This document shows, piece by piece, positions 16,558 to 25,751 of a stretch of DNA of 64,000 nucleotides (position 1 is its first letter; each line of letters starts with the position of its first letter). Made by a program: the position numbers and the translations under genes. The notes beneath the pieces are model-generated. The model worked only from the letters and a program-made list of their open reading frames with translations, searched no databases and was not told where the DNA came from. The stretch comes from Rhizobium grahamii (lineage in GTDB: Bacteria > Pseudomonadota > Alphaproteobacteria > Rhizobiales > Rhizobiaceae): contig NZ_CP043499.1 of the NCBI RefSeq assembly GCF_009498215.1, forward strand, positions 186,001 to 250,000, written 5' to 3'.

Positions 16558-17357
16558 GCTTGGCGGACCCTTGCGTGTCTGTCGAGGAATGCGCCGTCGA
16601 TGCGCGCGAGGCTGTCGAGGAAGCGCACTGAGAACGAGCCCGGACCTTCTGCCTCGGTTGCAGCCGCCTCGCCGGCGACAGCAAACACCGCAAGCGCCGC
16701 GATCGTTGCTTCGAAGGGCGCATCGGGGTTGATGGCCGCAAACGCGCCGACCAGGCAGGTCAGGGAGCAACCCAGTGCCGTCACTTGAGGCATCCATGGC
16801 GAGCCACCATCGATGCGAACCGCCCTGGTCCCGTCGGTGACGAAATCCGTGGCGCCAGTAACGGCAACGACGGCTCGGTGCGTCTCTGCCAGGAGCCGCG
16901 CGGACGCTTCGGCCTGCTCGACGGGATCGCGGCTGTCGACACCCTGACCCCTGCTCGCGCCACCGGCGAGCGCGATGATCTCGGAGGCATTGCCGCGGAT
17001 CACTGTGGGCTGAAGCTCGAGTAGTGACGCCACCGCTTCCCGCCGGAAAGCCGTGGCGTAATGGGCGACGGGATCGAGCACCCAGGGTTTATGATTGTCC
17101 CTTGCGGCGGTGGCAGCGGCACGCATGCCCCGCATCCATCCGGCGGACAGCGTTCCGATATTGATCGTCAGCGCGCCGGCAATGGCGGCGAACTCGCCCG
17201 CTTCCTCTTTGGCATGCACCATGGCAGGCGAAGCGCCGGTCGCCAGCAGCACGTTGGCTGCAATGTTCATCGCGACGAAATTGGTGATGCAGTGCACGAG
17301 CGGCGGCTGCGCGCGCAAGGCTTCAAGCAGTTTGCCTGGTGATGTCTGGTCTTGCAT
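16554..17357 (-). CDS. thiM: Hydroxyethylthiazole kinase
   Basis: A 267-residue kinase that phosphorylates the thiazole alcohol in thiamine salvage. Marks: PLVHCITNFVAMNIAANVLL at the start (two overlapping family motifs), MVHAKEEAGEF, VLDPVAHYAT, VIRGNASEI and the C-terminal GCSLTCLVGAF corresponding to the catalytic Gly/Cys loop. The ATG at 17357 has AAAGGGG seven bases upstream, and this ribosome site lies in a hairpin (17361-17377) next to the TPP riboswitch. Confidence 0.95.
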   Translation of the reverse strand: MQDQTSPGKLLEALRAQPPLVHCITNFVAMNIAANVLLATGASPAMVHAKEEAGEFAAIAGALTINIGTLSAGWMRGMRAAATAARDNHKPWVLDPVAHYATAFRREAVASLLELQPTVIRGNASEIIALAGGASRGQGVDSRDPVEQAEASARLLAETHRAVVAVTGATDFVTDGTRAVRIDGGSPWMPQVTALGCSLTCLVGAFAAINPDAPFEATIAALAVFAVAGEAAATEAEGPGSFSVRFLDSLARIDGAFLDRHARVRQA

Positions 17358-17360
17358 ATT

Positions 17361-17377
17361 GCCCCTTTCAGCGGGGC
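17361..17377 (-). promoter_or_regulatory. Ribosome-site-sequestering hairpin of thiM
   Basis: GCCCC (17377-17373 on the minus strand) pairs with GGGGC (17365-17361) over a seven-base loop; the 3' arm is part of the thiM ribosome site AAAGGGG. This is the expected expression platform for a translation-controlling riboswitch: when TPP binds, the hairpin can form and hide the site. Confidence 0.65.
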
Positions 17378-17414
17378 GAGACGCGAGGGACGACACGCAA
17401 AGCGCGGGAAGTCC

Positions 17415-17497
17415 CGAGCGACTCCCTCCGCCAGCATTATCTGGTTCAGGTTCAAAGGGTACTTCTCAGCCCGCCTTCCGGCGTGCGCCCCTGTCTC
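17415..17497 (-). promoter_or_regulatory. TPP riboswitch (THI element)
   Basis: On the minus strand the leader contains the hallmark blocks of the TPP aptamer: GGGGCGCACGCCGG with GGCGGGCTGAGAAG, then ACCCTTTGAACCTGA, CCAGATAATGCTGGCG and a closing AGGGAG. These correspond to the conserved CUGAGA and ACCUGAU-type cores that clamp the pyrimidine and diphosphate. It lies 60 bases before thiM. Binding of TPP should shut off the thiM-thiE-thiD-SDR operon, probably through the hairpin at 17361-17377. Confidence 0.93.
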
Positions 17498-17561
17498 TCA
17501 TCGTGAATGTTTTCGCAGAGAAGGCTGGCCTTGTCATCTCAAAAATGACGGCTGCGACGGC

Positions 17562-18032
17562 TCAGAGACCGTTCTCCTTGATCGCCTCCATCGCCACGAA
17601 GGTCGACGTATTGGCCACGAAAGGCAGGCTGGAAATCTTCTCTCCAAGCACCTGGCGATAGTTGGCAATATCGGAGGTCCTGATTTTCAGAAGATAATCA
17701 AAGGCGCCTGCGATCATGTGGCATTCCTCGACCTCCTGCAGCTTCCGAACTGCTACGTTGAAGGCGTTCAACGCGTTCTCACGCGTATCCGACAGCTTGA
17801 CCTCGGTGAAGGCGACGTGATTCTTGCCGAGTTTGTTGACGTCCACGATCGCGCGAAAGCCAAGGATATAGCCGTCTTCGATCAAACGTCGTAATCTGAC
17901 CTGGCATGGCGTGTTGGAAAGACCGACGCGTTTCGCCAGGTCGGTAACGGACATCCGGCCATCGGACAGCAGGGCTTCGATAATCCTGTGGTCGAACTGG
18001 TCGATTTCTCTACTGTGGCTGGTTGTATTCAC
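17562..18032 (-). CDS. putR: Lrp/AsnC-family regulator, probable proline-utilisation regulator
   Basis: A 156-residue Lrp/AsnC protein: N-terminal helix-turn-helix (IDQFDHRIIEALLSDGRM, LAKRVGLSNTPCQVRLRRL) and a C-terminal RAM ligand domain (VKLSDTRENAL, GAFDYLLKIRTSD). It is divergent from putA, the arrangement of the PutR activators of Agrobacterium and Rhodobacter, which sense proline. The GTG at 18032 has GAGGG eight bases before it and is preferred over an in-frame TTG at 18047. The gene symbol rests on context, not on a direct match. Confidence 0.85.
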   Translation of the reverse strand: MNTTSHSREIDQFDHRIIEALLSDGRMSVTDLAKRVGLSNTPCQVRLRRLIEDGYILGFRAIVDVNKLGKNHVAFTEVKLSDTRENALNAFNVAVRKLQEVEECHMIAGAFDYLLKIRTSDIANYRQVLGEKISSLPFVANTSTFVAMEAIKENGL

Positions 18033-18153
18033 GTGAATTGCCCTCAAATTCCGCCAATCAATGGCGAATTATATTCAACAGGCATTCAAATCAAGTGAAA
18101 TTGACTTCTCAAACCCTGTTAGCTTCAGGCCCTACGCGGATCAGGAGAAACAT

Positions 18154-21100
18154 ATGACGATCGTCGACGGCGCAGCGGCGCCCGGTGCCCCCACAGAGCA
18201 GGCTCACAACGCTGAAAATCCGTTCAGCGCATTTGCACCTACGATCCGCGAACAGAGCGATTTGCGTCGCGCAATCACGGCGGCTTACCGTACGCCTGAA
18301 ACCGTATGCGTTCCACGCCTGGTCGAGGCTGCCGCACTTCCCGAGAAGGTCAGCAAGGCTGCTGCAGCAACGGCGCGCAAGCTGATCGAAGCGTTGCGTG
18401 CCAAGCACAAGGGCACGGGTGTAGAGGGACTGGTCCACGAATACTCGCTCTCCAGCCAGGAGGGGGTGGCGCTGATGTGTCTGGCCGAGGCGCTTTTGCG
18501 TATTCCGGATACGGCCACGCGCGACGCGCTTATCCGCGACAAGATTTCCGAAGGTGACTGGAAGGCGCATATTGGCGGCGGCAGGTCTCTCTTCGTCAAC
18601 GCCGCAACCTGGGGTCTTGTCGTGACCGGCAAGCTCACGTCGACCGTCAATGATCGCAGCCTTTCGGCGGCGCTTACCCGCTTGATCGCGCGTTGCGGCG
18701 AGCCGGTGATCCGGCGCGGCGTCGATATGGCCATGCGCATGATGGGAGAGCAGTTCGTCACCGGCGAAACCATCGATGAAGCGCTCCAGCGCGCGCGCCC
18801 GCTCGAACAGCGCGGTTTCCGCTATTCCTACGACATGCTCGGGGAGGCCGCGACCACGGCTGCTGATGCCGAGCGCTATTACAAGGACTATGAGGCGGCG
18901 ATCCATGCCATCGGCAAGGCCTCCGACCGCAGAGGGATCTACGAGGGGCCGGGCATCTCGATCAAGCTCTCGGCCCTGCATCCGCGCTATGTCCGCGCGC
19001 AAGGCGCACGCGTCATGGGTGAGTTGCTGCCCAAGGTGAAGGCGCTGGCCCTGATCGCCAAGTCGTACGATATCGGCCTCAACATCGACGCCGAGGAAGC
19101 CGATCGCCTCGAGCTGTCGCTGGATATTCTCGAGTCCCTTTGCCTCGACGAGGATCTGGCTGGTTGGAACGGCATGGGCTTTGTCGTGCAGGCCTATGGC
19201 AAGCGCTGCCCGATGGTGCTTGATTACATCATCGACCTAGCCCGTCGTGCTGGGCGTCGTATCATGGTTCGTCTCGTCAAGGGTGCTTACTGGGACGCAG
19301 AAATCAAGCGTGCGCAGGTCGACGGTCTGGCTGACTTTCCGGTCTTCACCCGCAAGATCTACACCGATGTGTCCTACATCGCCTGCGCCAAGAAGCTGCT
19401 TGCTGCGACCGATGCGGTCTTCCCGCAGTTCGCCACCCACAATGCCCAGACGCTCGCGACGATCTATCAGATGGCGGGCTCGGATTATTACGTCGGCAAG
19501 TACGAGTTCCAATGCCTTCACGGCATGGGCGAGCCGCTCTACGACGAGGTCGTTGGCCGCCAGAACCTGAACCGTCCGTGCCGCATCTATGCGCCCGTCG
19601 GGACTCACGAGACGCTGCTGGCGTACCTCGTCCGGCGTCTATTGGAAAACGGTGCAAACTCCTCCTTCGTCAACCGCATCGCCGACCCCAATGTATCGAT
19701 CGACGAGCTGGTTGCCGACCCGGTCGAGATTGTCGCGAAGATGCCTGTTGTCGGCCAGAAGCACGAAAAGATCGCGCTTTCCGCAGGCCTCTATGGCGCC
19801 CGCAAGAACTCCAGTGGTCTCGATCTCTCGAACGAGACGACACTGGACGAACTTACGGCTTCCCTCGAACGCAGCGCGGCGGCAAGCTGGACCGCATCGG
19901 TCGGTGCCGCAGCCGCAGGTCCTGCGCGTGAGGTTCGCAATCCGGCAGACGAGAGAGATATCGTCGGTTCCGTGCGGGAAGCGACTGCCGAGGAAGTCGC
20001 TGCAGCTGCAGCTCTTGCGCTGAAGGCGGCGCCATCATGGTCCGCAGTCGCACCCGTCGAACGGGCCAGTGCGCTGGAACGAGCCGCCGATCTCATGGAA
20101 GAGCGGATGGAGGTCCTCCTCGGCTTGATCATGCGTGAGGCAGGCAAGTCGGTTCAAAACGCAATCGCCGAAGTTCGCGAAGCCGTCGACTTTCTGCGCT
20201 ACTACAGCGAGCAGGCCCGACGCACCCTCGGTCCTTCGCATGCATCGCTCGGCCCGGTCGTCTGCATCAGCCCCTGGAACTTCCCGCTGGCTATCTTCAC
20301 CGGCCAGGTTGCCGCTGCTCTGGTTGCCGGCAACCCCGTGCTTGCAAAACCAGCGGAAGAAACACCGCTGATCGCTGCCGAGGCTGTCCGCATCTTGCAT
20401 GAGGCAGGCATTCCGGCCGATGTACTGCAGCTGATCCCCGGTGACGGGCGCGCGGGCGCCATGCTTGTTGCTGCGCAGGAGACGGCAGCCGTGATGTTTA
20501 CTGGCTCCACGGAGGTTGCCCGGATCATTCAGGCAGAGCTCGCAAAGCGGCTCTCCACCGATGGTAAGCCAATTCCGTTGATCGCCGAGACCGGCGGTCA
20601 GAACGCGATGATCGTTGACTCCTCGGCGCTTGCCGAACAGGTCGTCGGTGATGTCATCGCGTCCGCTTTCGACAGCGCCGGTCAGCGCTGCTCGGCTCTT
20701 CGCGTGTTGTGCCTGCAGGAAGATGTTGCCGACCGCACCCTAACGATGCTGAAGGGCGCGCTGCGTGAACTGAACATCGCAAATACCAATCGGCTTTCGG
20801 CCGATATCGGCCCTGTCATCACCGCAGAGGCCAAGGATATCATCGAGACGCATGTGAAGGCGATGCATGGCCTTGGTTGCCCCGTCGAACGCGTCGAGCT
20901 GCCGGCAGCGACCGACGTCGGAACTTTCGTCGCGCCGACGATCATCGAGCTCCGCCAGCTATCCGACTTGAAGCGGGAGGTCTTCGGGCCTGTGCTCCAC
21001 GTCATCCGCTGGCGCCGACAGGATCTCGACCGGTTGATCGACGATATCAACGACACCGGTTACGGCTTGACCTTCGGTCTGCATACACGCCTCGATGAAA

Positions 21101-21861
21101 CGATTGCTCACGTTACCTCGCGGGTGAAGGTCGGCAATGTTTACGTCAACCGCAACGTGATCGGAGCCGTTGTCGGCGTTCAGCCGTTCGGTGGTCGTGG
21201 ATTGTCGGGTACCGGGCCGAAGGCCGGTGGTCCGCTTTATCTCGGCCGTCTGGTGAAGAATCCGCCAATTCCGCCGCAGTACAGCTCTGTCTATAGCGAT
21301 CCGGGTCTCTCGGATTTCGCCAAGTGGCTCGACCAGAAGGGCCTGGCGGACGACGCCGAGATGGCGCGCAACCTGGGCAGCCAGTCGGCGCTTGGCCTGG
21401 AAAGCGAATTGCCGGGCCCAGTCGGCGAACGCAACCTCTATGCCTTGCATCCCCGTGGCACGATCTACTGCCTTCCTATCTCGGAGATCGGCTTGCGCCG
21501 GCAGATTTCGTCCGTCCTCGCAACCGGCAACAGCGCCGTCGTCGAATGCGATGACCGATTGCGCTCAAGCCTCGATGGCCTGCCGGCGACGGTGTCGAAC
21601 AGGGTGGTCTTCAAGGATGCCGCCTCTGCCGGCGCAAGCTTCGCAGGCGTCTTGATCGAGGGCGAGGGCGCGCATCTGACAGCGATGCTGAACAAGATCG
21701 CGGCCATGCCCGGTCCATTGCTGCTGACGCAGTCGGCGTCGTCTGACGAGCTTGCACGCGATCCGGATGCCTATTGCCTCAACTGGCTGTTGGAAGAGGT
21801 GTCGACCTCGATCAACACCGCGGCGGCCGGCGGCAACGCAAGCCTGATGTCGATCGGCTGA
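18154..21861 (+). CDS. putA: Bifunctional proline dehydrogenase / P5C dehydrogenase
   Basis: A 1235-residue enzyme oxidising proline to glutamate at the inner membrane face. The N-terminal half is the FAD-dependent proline dehydrogenase (RLVKGAYWDAEIKRAQ, KYEFQCLHGMGEPLY). The C-terminal half is an aldehyde dehydrogenase: ISPWNFPLAIFTGQ, Glu in IAETGGQNAMIV, nucleophile Cys in SAGQRCSALRVL, and PFGGRGLSGTGPKAGGP. There is no ribbon-helix-helix domain, so it does not repress itself. The ATG at 18154 follows AGGAG; an upstream in-frame ATG (18061) lacks a ribosome site and lies in the putative regulator-binding region. Confidence 0.95.
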   Translation: MTIVDGAAAPGAPTEQAHNAENPFSAFAPTIREQSDLRRAITAAYRTPETVCVPRLVEAAALPEKVSKAAAATARKLIEALRAKHKGTGVEGLVHEYSLSSQEGVALMCLAEALLRIPDTATRDALIRDKISEGDWKAHIGGGRSLFVNAATWGLVVTGKLTSTVNDRSLSAALTRLIARCGEPVIRRGVDMAMRMMGEQFVTGETIDEALQRARPLEQRGFRYSYDMLGEAATTAADAERYYKDYEAAIHAIGKASDRRGIYEGPGISIKLSALHPRYVRAQGARVMGELLPKVKALALIAKSYDIGLNIDAEEADRLELSLDILESLCLDEDLAGWNGMGFVVQAYGKRCPMVLDYIIDLARRAGRRIMVRLVKGAYWDAEIKRAQVDGLADFPVFTRKIYTDVSYIACAKKLLAATDAVFPQFATHNAQTLATIYQMAGSDYYVGKYEFQCLHGMGEPLYDEVVGRQNLNRPCRIYAPVGTHETLLAYLVRRLLENGANSSFVNRIADPNVSIDELVADPVEIVAKMPVVGQKHEKIALSAGLYGARKNSSGLDLSNETTLDELTASLERSAAASWTASVGAAAAGPAREVRNPADERDIVGSVREATAEEVAAAAALALKAAPSWSAVAPVERASALERAADLMEERMEVLLGLIMREAGKSVQNAIAEVREAVDFLRYYSEQARRTLGPSHASLGPVVCISPWNFPLAIFTGQVAAALVAGNPVLAKPAEETPLIAAEAVRILHEAGIPADVLQLIPGDGRAGAMLVAAQETAAVMFTGSTEVARIIQAELAKRLSTDGKPIPLIAETGGQNAMIVDSSALAEQVVGDVIASAFDSAGQRCSALRVLCLQEDVADRTLTMLKGALRELNIANTNRLSADIGPVITAEAKDIIETHVKAMHGLGCPVERVELPAATDVGTFVAPTIIELRQLSDLKREVFGPVLHVIRWRRQDLDRLIDDINDTGYGLTFGLHTRLDETIAHVTSRVKVGNVYVNRNVIGAVVGVQPFGGRGLSGTGPKAGGPLYLGRLVKNPPIPPQYSSVYSDPGLSDFAKWLDQKGLADDAEMARNLGSQSALGLESELPGPVGERNLYALHPRGTIYCLPISEIGLRRQISSVLATGNSAVVECDDRLRSSLDGLPATVSNRVVFKDAASAGASFAGVLIEGEGAHLTAMLNKIAAMPGPLLLTQSASSDELARDPDAYCLNWLLEEVSTSINTAAAGGNASLMSIG

Positions 21862-21874
21862 TCGAACGTAGATT

Positions 21875-21914
21875 ATGGCCGCAACGCGTGCTCAAACGAT
21901 CGCGTTGCGGCCAT
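21875..21914. terminator. Bidirectional terminator between putA and the TehA-like gene
   Basis: A perfect 14-bp stem, ATGGCCGCAACGCG (21875-21888) with CGCGTTGCGGCCAT (21901-21914), and a 12-base loop, placed between two convergent genes. It can act on transcripts from either side. Confidence 0.75.
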
Positions 21915-21920
21915 CGATGC

Positions 21921-22934
21921 TCAGGTCGGAGTAGGGGCAGGTCTCGGCAGGAGTTTGCCTTGGACCAGCAACAGCGCGGTTCCGATTGCTATAGCACCCA
22001 CTACCACATTTGCGACGACAAACAGGATCGGCGCGAGGATATGCAGTGCGCCTGATGGGTCGCTCCGCGTTACCATCTTGCTTGCCGCAGTCGATAGCGC
22101 CGTCACGCCGAAGGTGAAGGCCCAGTAGGATGCCGCGAAGGGCTGCCGCCGGATCCATGGCAGCAATCGCAACATCAGCAGAAGCTGAAGGATCGCGTAG
22201 CCCAGCATGGCGTGAGCGAGCATATCAGGTGTTCCGGTCGTGACGCTGAGATAGGCAACGCAGCCGACTGCGGGCGGCGCAAGCTGGATGCCAAGGGTCG
22301 GGCGCAACGGTTCAGCCAGAGGTTGAGCGTTGTACAGGCGGTTCAGCAGTACGGACTCGATCGCCAGCCACGAAAAGAAGCCGGCGCCGAAAGCAAGCTG
22401 GCCCCAGTCGGGCGAGCCGAACGCGGATACCGCTATCGCCATAACGAAGGAACCGGCAACCGTCGGCAGGTAAAGCACCGCCGTTGTAGCCGCTGGATCG
22501 CGATCGCCGCGCCAGAGTATACCGGTCCGCCAGAGAGCGAAGACCAGAGTGAAGATCGCGCCGGCGGCAAACAGCACCAACGCGGCAGCATGGCTGTAAG
22601 GTTGCAGCACGATCGCTATTAGCATGGTGGAAACGCCGATGAGGCCGATGAAGCAGCATTGCACCGGATGCTGCGCTTCGACAGCAACGGCTTTGGCGTC
22701 GATCAGCCATTTGCCGGCGTAGAGAAGAATGAGCAGCAGCCACACCACGCCTGCCACGATCCCGATGGCCTCGCCAATCTGCGGCGGCAAGTTCCAGATT
22801 GGAGCCGCGGCACGCCAGCTGTTCGTCAGGCCCGCCAATCCGAGCACGATGCCGAAGAAAGCTGCCGGGATGCGCGGCATCCGGACATGCACGCCTGTCA
22901 CGTCGAGTGGAGGTTTGGCTGAAGTGTCGGACAT
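21921..22934 (-). CDS. TehA/SLAC1-family (TDT) membrane channel or transporter
   Basis: A 337-residue integral membrane protein with about ten hydrophobic segments, beginning PRIPAAFFGIVLGLAGLT, the typical TDT/SLAC1 opening, and containing a Phe in the central pore region like SLAC1 (FSWLAIESVLLNRL). The family includes anion channels, tellurite-resistance TehA and C4-dicarboxylate or sulfite exporters; which applies is unknown. The ATG at 22934 follows AAGGA; a longer reading to 23033 would overlap the MFS gene. It is probably co-transcribed with the MFS gene upstream. Confidence 0.8.
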   Translation of the reverse strand: MSDTSAKPPLDVTGVHVRMPRIPAAFFGIVLGLAGLTNSWRAAAPIWNLPPQIGEAIGIVAGVVWLLLILLYAGKWLIDAKAVAVEAQHPVQCCFIGLIGVSTMLIAIVLQPYSHAAALVLFAAGAIFTLVFALWRTGILWRGDRDPAATTAVLYLPTVAGSFVMAIAVSAFGSPDWGQLAFGAGFFSWLAIESVLLNRLYNAQPLAEPLRPTLGIQLAPPAVGCVAYLSVTTGTPDMLAHAMLGYAILQLLLMLRLLPWIRRQPFAASYWAFTFGVTALSTAASKMVTRSDPSGALHILAPILFVVANVVVGAIAIGTALLLVQGKLLPRPAPTPT

Positions 22935-23010
22935 GCGAGAGTATCCTTTGCCGCGATCGTGGCCGGCAGCATCGGTTACTCCGGGATGAGTGACAAGAGG
23001 TTGCTTGCCT

Positions 23011-24213
23011 TTATCTCCGCTGCCTCTTGCCATCGAAGAACAGAAGCATGGCGAGACCGACCAAACCGGCAGCAGCAGCTATCAGCGCGGTACCCGAATA
23101 GCTGCTTGTGGCCGTTCCCAGCGCGAAGAGCAGAGCGCTCAGCCCGGCGCTCAGAAAGAGGTTGACCGAGATAAGCGCGCTTCCGAGGCCGGGACGCTCC
23201 GCGATGAGATCCTGGAGATAGGTGATCGGAATGCTGATCAGCGCGGCCGCACCGATCCCGCTGAAAATCGTGAGCGCAAAGACGTGCCAGGGTGCGGATG
23301 CCAGACCCAGCAGCGCGAGGTAAACGACATAGATTACGGTGCCGATCGCAAGGGTGGTCACATGGCTCATCATTCTCTGCGCACGACCCCATACGAAGAT
23401 GAAGATGACTTCGAGAAGCGCCACGATCCCGATGAGAACGCCGACATCAGCCACCGTTCCATGTGCCGCACCGGTGACGATCAATGGAAAGATGGTGCCA
23501 TTGACGTGCAGCATGCTGCTGATCAGGGCGACAGCCACAACCCGGACCATAACGGGCGGTGACACGACTTCACCCAGCGCTGCGAGGTAGGACAGGTGAT
23601 GCGTCGCCGCATTGTCCGTTCCGCGCTGCCGAGGCAGAAATCCGGCGATCAATGCAAAACAGACGACACAGGCGAGCGCCGCAAACAGGTAGGCCGGCAG
23701 CATGGTGTTGGAATTGGCCAGAAGGGCGGCTGTCAACCCCGGCACCAGCACCCAGGCGAGCGAGATCATCGCCCTGACGCCGGAGTTCACGGTGGCGACG
23801 TCGTTTCGCTCCATGTCGCGGGTCGCTGCTCGCACGTTGCCGAAAAGCAGGGAGTTGAGCGCCCAGAAGACGGGCAGGAAAATCAGCGCGGCGATCACGA
23901 ACGTTATTTGTGTCGGCACGAAATAGACCGCGCCGTAACCGATCATACCGAAAACGGCGACCGTCAACATCATGGTTCGGTATTCGCCCAGTCTGTCCGC
24001 CAGGTTCCCGAGCAGGATGCTGACGATGACGTTGACACCGGCTGCGCAGAAAATCAGCGCCGAGTAGAGCCCGTTGCTGAGGCCAAGCTCGCGGATTCCG
24101 ATGATGGACTGGTAAGGCGCTGTGGAAGCGCCCGCGAAGCCGAAGGCAAAAATTGCAAGCATGCTCACCCGGATAGAGGGGGCGCGGAAAACGGCTGGGA
24201 GGAGGCGGTTCAT
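23011..24213 (-). CDS. MFS transporter, sugar-efflux (SetA-like) type
   Basis: A 400-residue protein with twelve predicted membrane segments. The A-motif between segments 2 and 3 is present (GNLADRLGEYRTMML). The N-terminal part (FAFGFAGASTAPYQSIIGIREL) and overall layout resemble SetA-type sugar efflux proteins. Substrate is not determined. It begins downstream of a strong hairpin that closes the M81 operon and is followed by the TehA-like gene 76 bases later. Confidence 0.82.
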   Translation of the reverse strand: MNRLLPAVFRAPSIRVSMLAIFAFGFAGASTAPYQSIIGIRELGLSNGLYSALIFCAAGVNVIVSILLGNLADRLGEYRTMMLTVAVFGMIGYGAVYFVPTQITFVIAALIFLPVFWALNSLLFGNVRAATRDMERNDVATVNSGVRAMISLAWVLVPGLTAALLANSNTMLPAYLFAALACVVCFALIAGFLPRQRGTDNAATHHLSYLAALGEVVSPPVMVRVVAVALISSMLHVNGTIFPLIVTGAAHGTVADVGVLIGIVALLEVIFIFVWGRAQRMMSHVTTLAIGTVIYVVYLALLGLASAPWHVFALTIFSGIGAAALISIPITYLQDLIAERPGLGSALISVNLFLSAGLSALLFALGTATSSYSGTALIAAAAGLVGLAMLLFFDGKRQRR

Positions 24214-24260
24214 CGGTACTGTCTAAACGTGGTCAAATCACCCGGTTGCCGGGCAAGCGT

Positions 24261-24298
24261 GCTCTGGCAGGTTTCGGGCGAGCCAAACCTGCCAGAGC
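24261..24298 (-). terminator. Terminator after the M81 peptidase operon
   Basis: A perfect 14-bp stem, GCTCTGGCAGGTTT (24261-24274) with AAACCTGCCAGAGC (24285-24298), just after the M81 stop at 24305 on the minus strand. It separates the RidA-to-M81 operon from the MFS gene. Confidence 0.7.
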
Positions 24299-24304
24299 TG
24301 AGTT

Positions 24305-25741
24305 TCAGCTCTGCCAACGCGCAGAAAGACGTGCGCTCGGTCGAAAATCGAAGTCACGATCGAAGGGGAAGGCGGGCCGGAGCCGGCGGTTGCTTTCGAG
24401 ATGCTCGATATCCTGGTTTACGACGCCTTGCGTCAGCGCCATCAGGTTCGGGTTGGCGATCGGGGCCAGTTCCGGCGAAAGGTATCCGGACTTGACCGCA
24501 AGCAGCCTGACCTTTTCGGGTGCAAGACCGAGCCGGGTGAAATCCGATATGTTGTGATAGGGGCGCCGACGTGCCGCCAGAACGACCGTGACGCCGCCGA
24601 TGCGCACCACTGCCTGACGTTCCGGCAACGGGCCTGGATTGTCGAGGAACAGCACCTCGGCCTCCACAAGTGCCGGAGTGCTCGATGGATCAAGGCTTCC
24701 GCCGATACGCAGCGACAGCGTCTTTCCGAGGCCAGCCGCAAAGCATGCCTCGACGGCAGGGCGGTCGGTGATGCCTGCAACCAGCGCATTTTCAAACTTG
24801 CGGGCGAGGAGGGCGTTCAAGACGTCCGCACGATCTCCGACGCCGCCGCCCGTCGGGTTGTCGGCGGAATCCGCGAGAATGAGCGGCGCCGTCTCACACG
24901 TCTCGGCAATATCAAGCATTGCCTGCAGCGGCCCGGTCACCGGGCCGAACTGGAAGCCCTCGCGGGCCTCCCAATAGGAGCGGGCGATCTCTTCAGCCAC
25001 CGCAGTTGCGGCAGCCTTGTCGGTGCCGGTCACGACACCGCAGGCCGTCGCGCGCGGCTCGTCCGCCCAGACGTAACCGATCATGAGATTGGCATCGAGT
25101 ATGCCGTCGCGCTCATCGAAACGCGGCAGCATGTCGTAGAGAGAACGGGTGGGTTGATCCTCGGTGGAGGTTCGTTCGCCGGGCAGCAGAACCGGTACCG
25201 GGGCCCAGGCGACGCCGGGGCGTTGGCCGCTCTTCAGGGCATCAACCAGCATTGACCATGCACGCACCATCGTCTCACGAACATCGATATGTGGCGCGGT
25301 GCGATAGGCCGCGAAGATATCGAGCTGGTCAATGATCTTCTGGCTGACATTGCCGTGGAGATCGTAGCTCGCCGCGACAACGCAGTCAGGCCCGACGACG
25401 GCGCGCGCTGCAGAAATCCAGTCGCCTTCCGCGTCATCCATGCCATCGACATTCATCGCGCCATGCATGGCTAGATAGAGGCCATCGATCGGCAGGGATG
25501 CCTCGAGACGCTCGAGGAATTCCGCCTTGAACGCCTGGTAGGCGGCGTGCGAGACGGGGCCGCCGGGCACGGCCCGGGCGTGCAGAAGCGGGAGGTGCTC
25601 AACGCCATCGGCGTTGAGAAAGTTGAAATACTCGGCGTCGAGCAGATCGGTTCCCCGGAGGACGCGGAAGTCCTCAATCGTCATCAGCACCGGGGAGTAG
25701 GTGCTGCACTCGGTGTGAATTCCGCCTACGGCAATTCGCAT
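24305..25741 (-). CDS. M81-family (MlrC-like) metallopeptidase 1
   Basis: A 478-residue protein of the M81 family, named after the microcystin-degrading MlrC. Start MRIAVGGIHTECSTYSP; AMHGAMNVDG near 92; the zinc ligands are expected at Asp127 and His129 (YDLHGN) and His151 (APHIDVRE). The C-terminal DUF1485-type domain continues to the end. GGAG precedes the ATG. It lies 10 bases downstream of the GH20 gene. Few M81 proteins have a known substrate; cleavage of unusual or D-residue-containing amides is typical. A second M81 gene lies at 30.4 kb. Confidence 0.88.
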   Translation of the reverse strand: MRIAVGGIHTECSTYSPVLMTIEDFRVLRGTDLLDAEYFNFLNADGVEHLPLLHARAVPGGPVSHAAYQAFKAEFLERLEASLPIDGLYLAMHGAMNVDGMDDAEGDWISAARAVVGPDCVVAASYDLHGNVSQKIIDQLDIFAAYRTAPHIDVRETMVRAWSMLVDALKSGQRPGVAWAPVPVLLPGERTSTEDQPTRSLYDMLPRFDERDGILDANLMIGYVWADEPRATACGVVTGTDKAAATAVAEEIARSYWEAREGFQFGPVTGPLQAMLDIAETCETAPLILADSADNPTGGGVGDRADVLNALLARKFENALVAGITDRPAVEACFAAGLGKTLSLRIGGSLDPSSTPALVEAEVLFLDNPGPLPERQAVVRIGGVTVVLAARRRPYHNISDFTRLGLAPEKVRLLAVKSGYLSPELAPIANPNLMALTQGVVNQDIEHLESNRRLRPAFPFDRDFDFRPSARLSARWQS

Positions 25742-25751
25742 GGAAACTCTC

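Noticed and set aside
18061..18153. N-terminal extension of PutA from an upstream ATG
   Set aside because: No ribosome site there; the ATG at 18154 has AGGAG, and the segment is AT-rich promoter-like sequence facing the divergent regulator.
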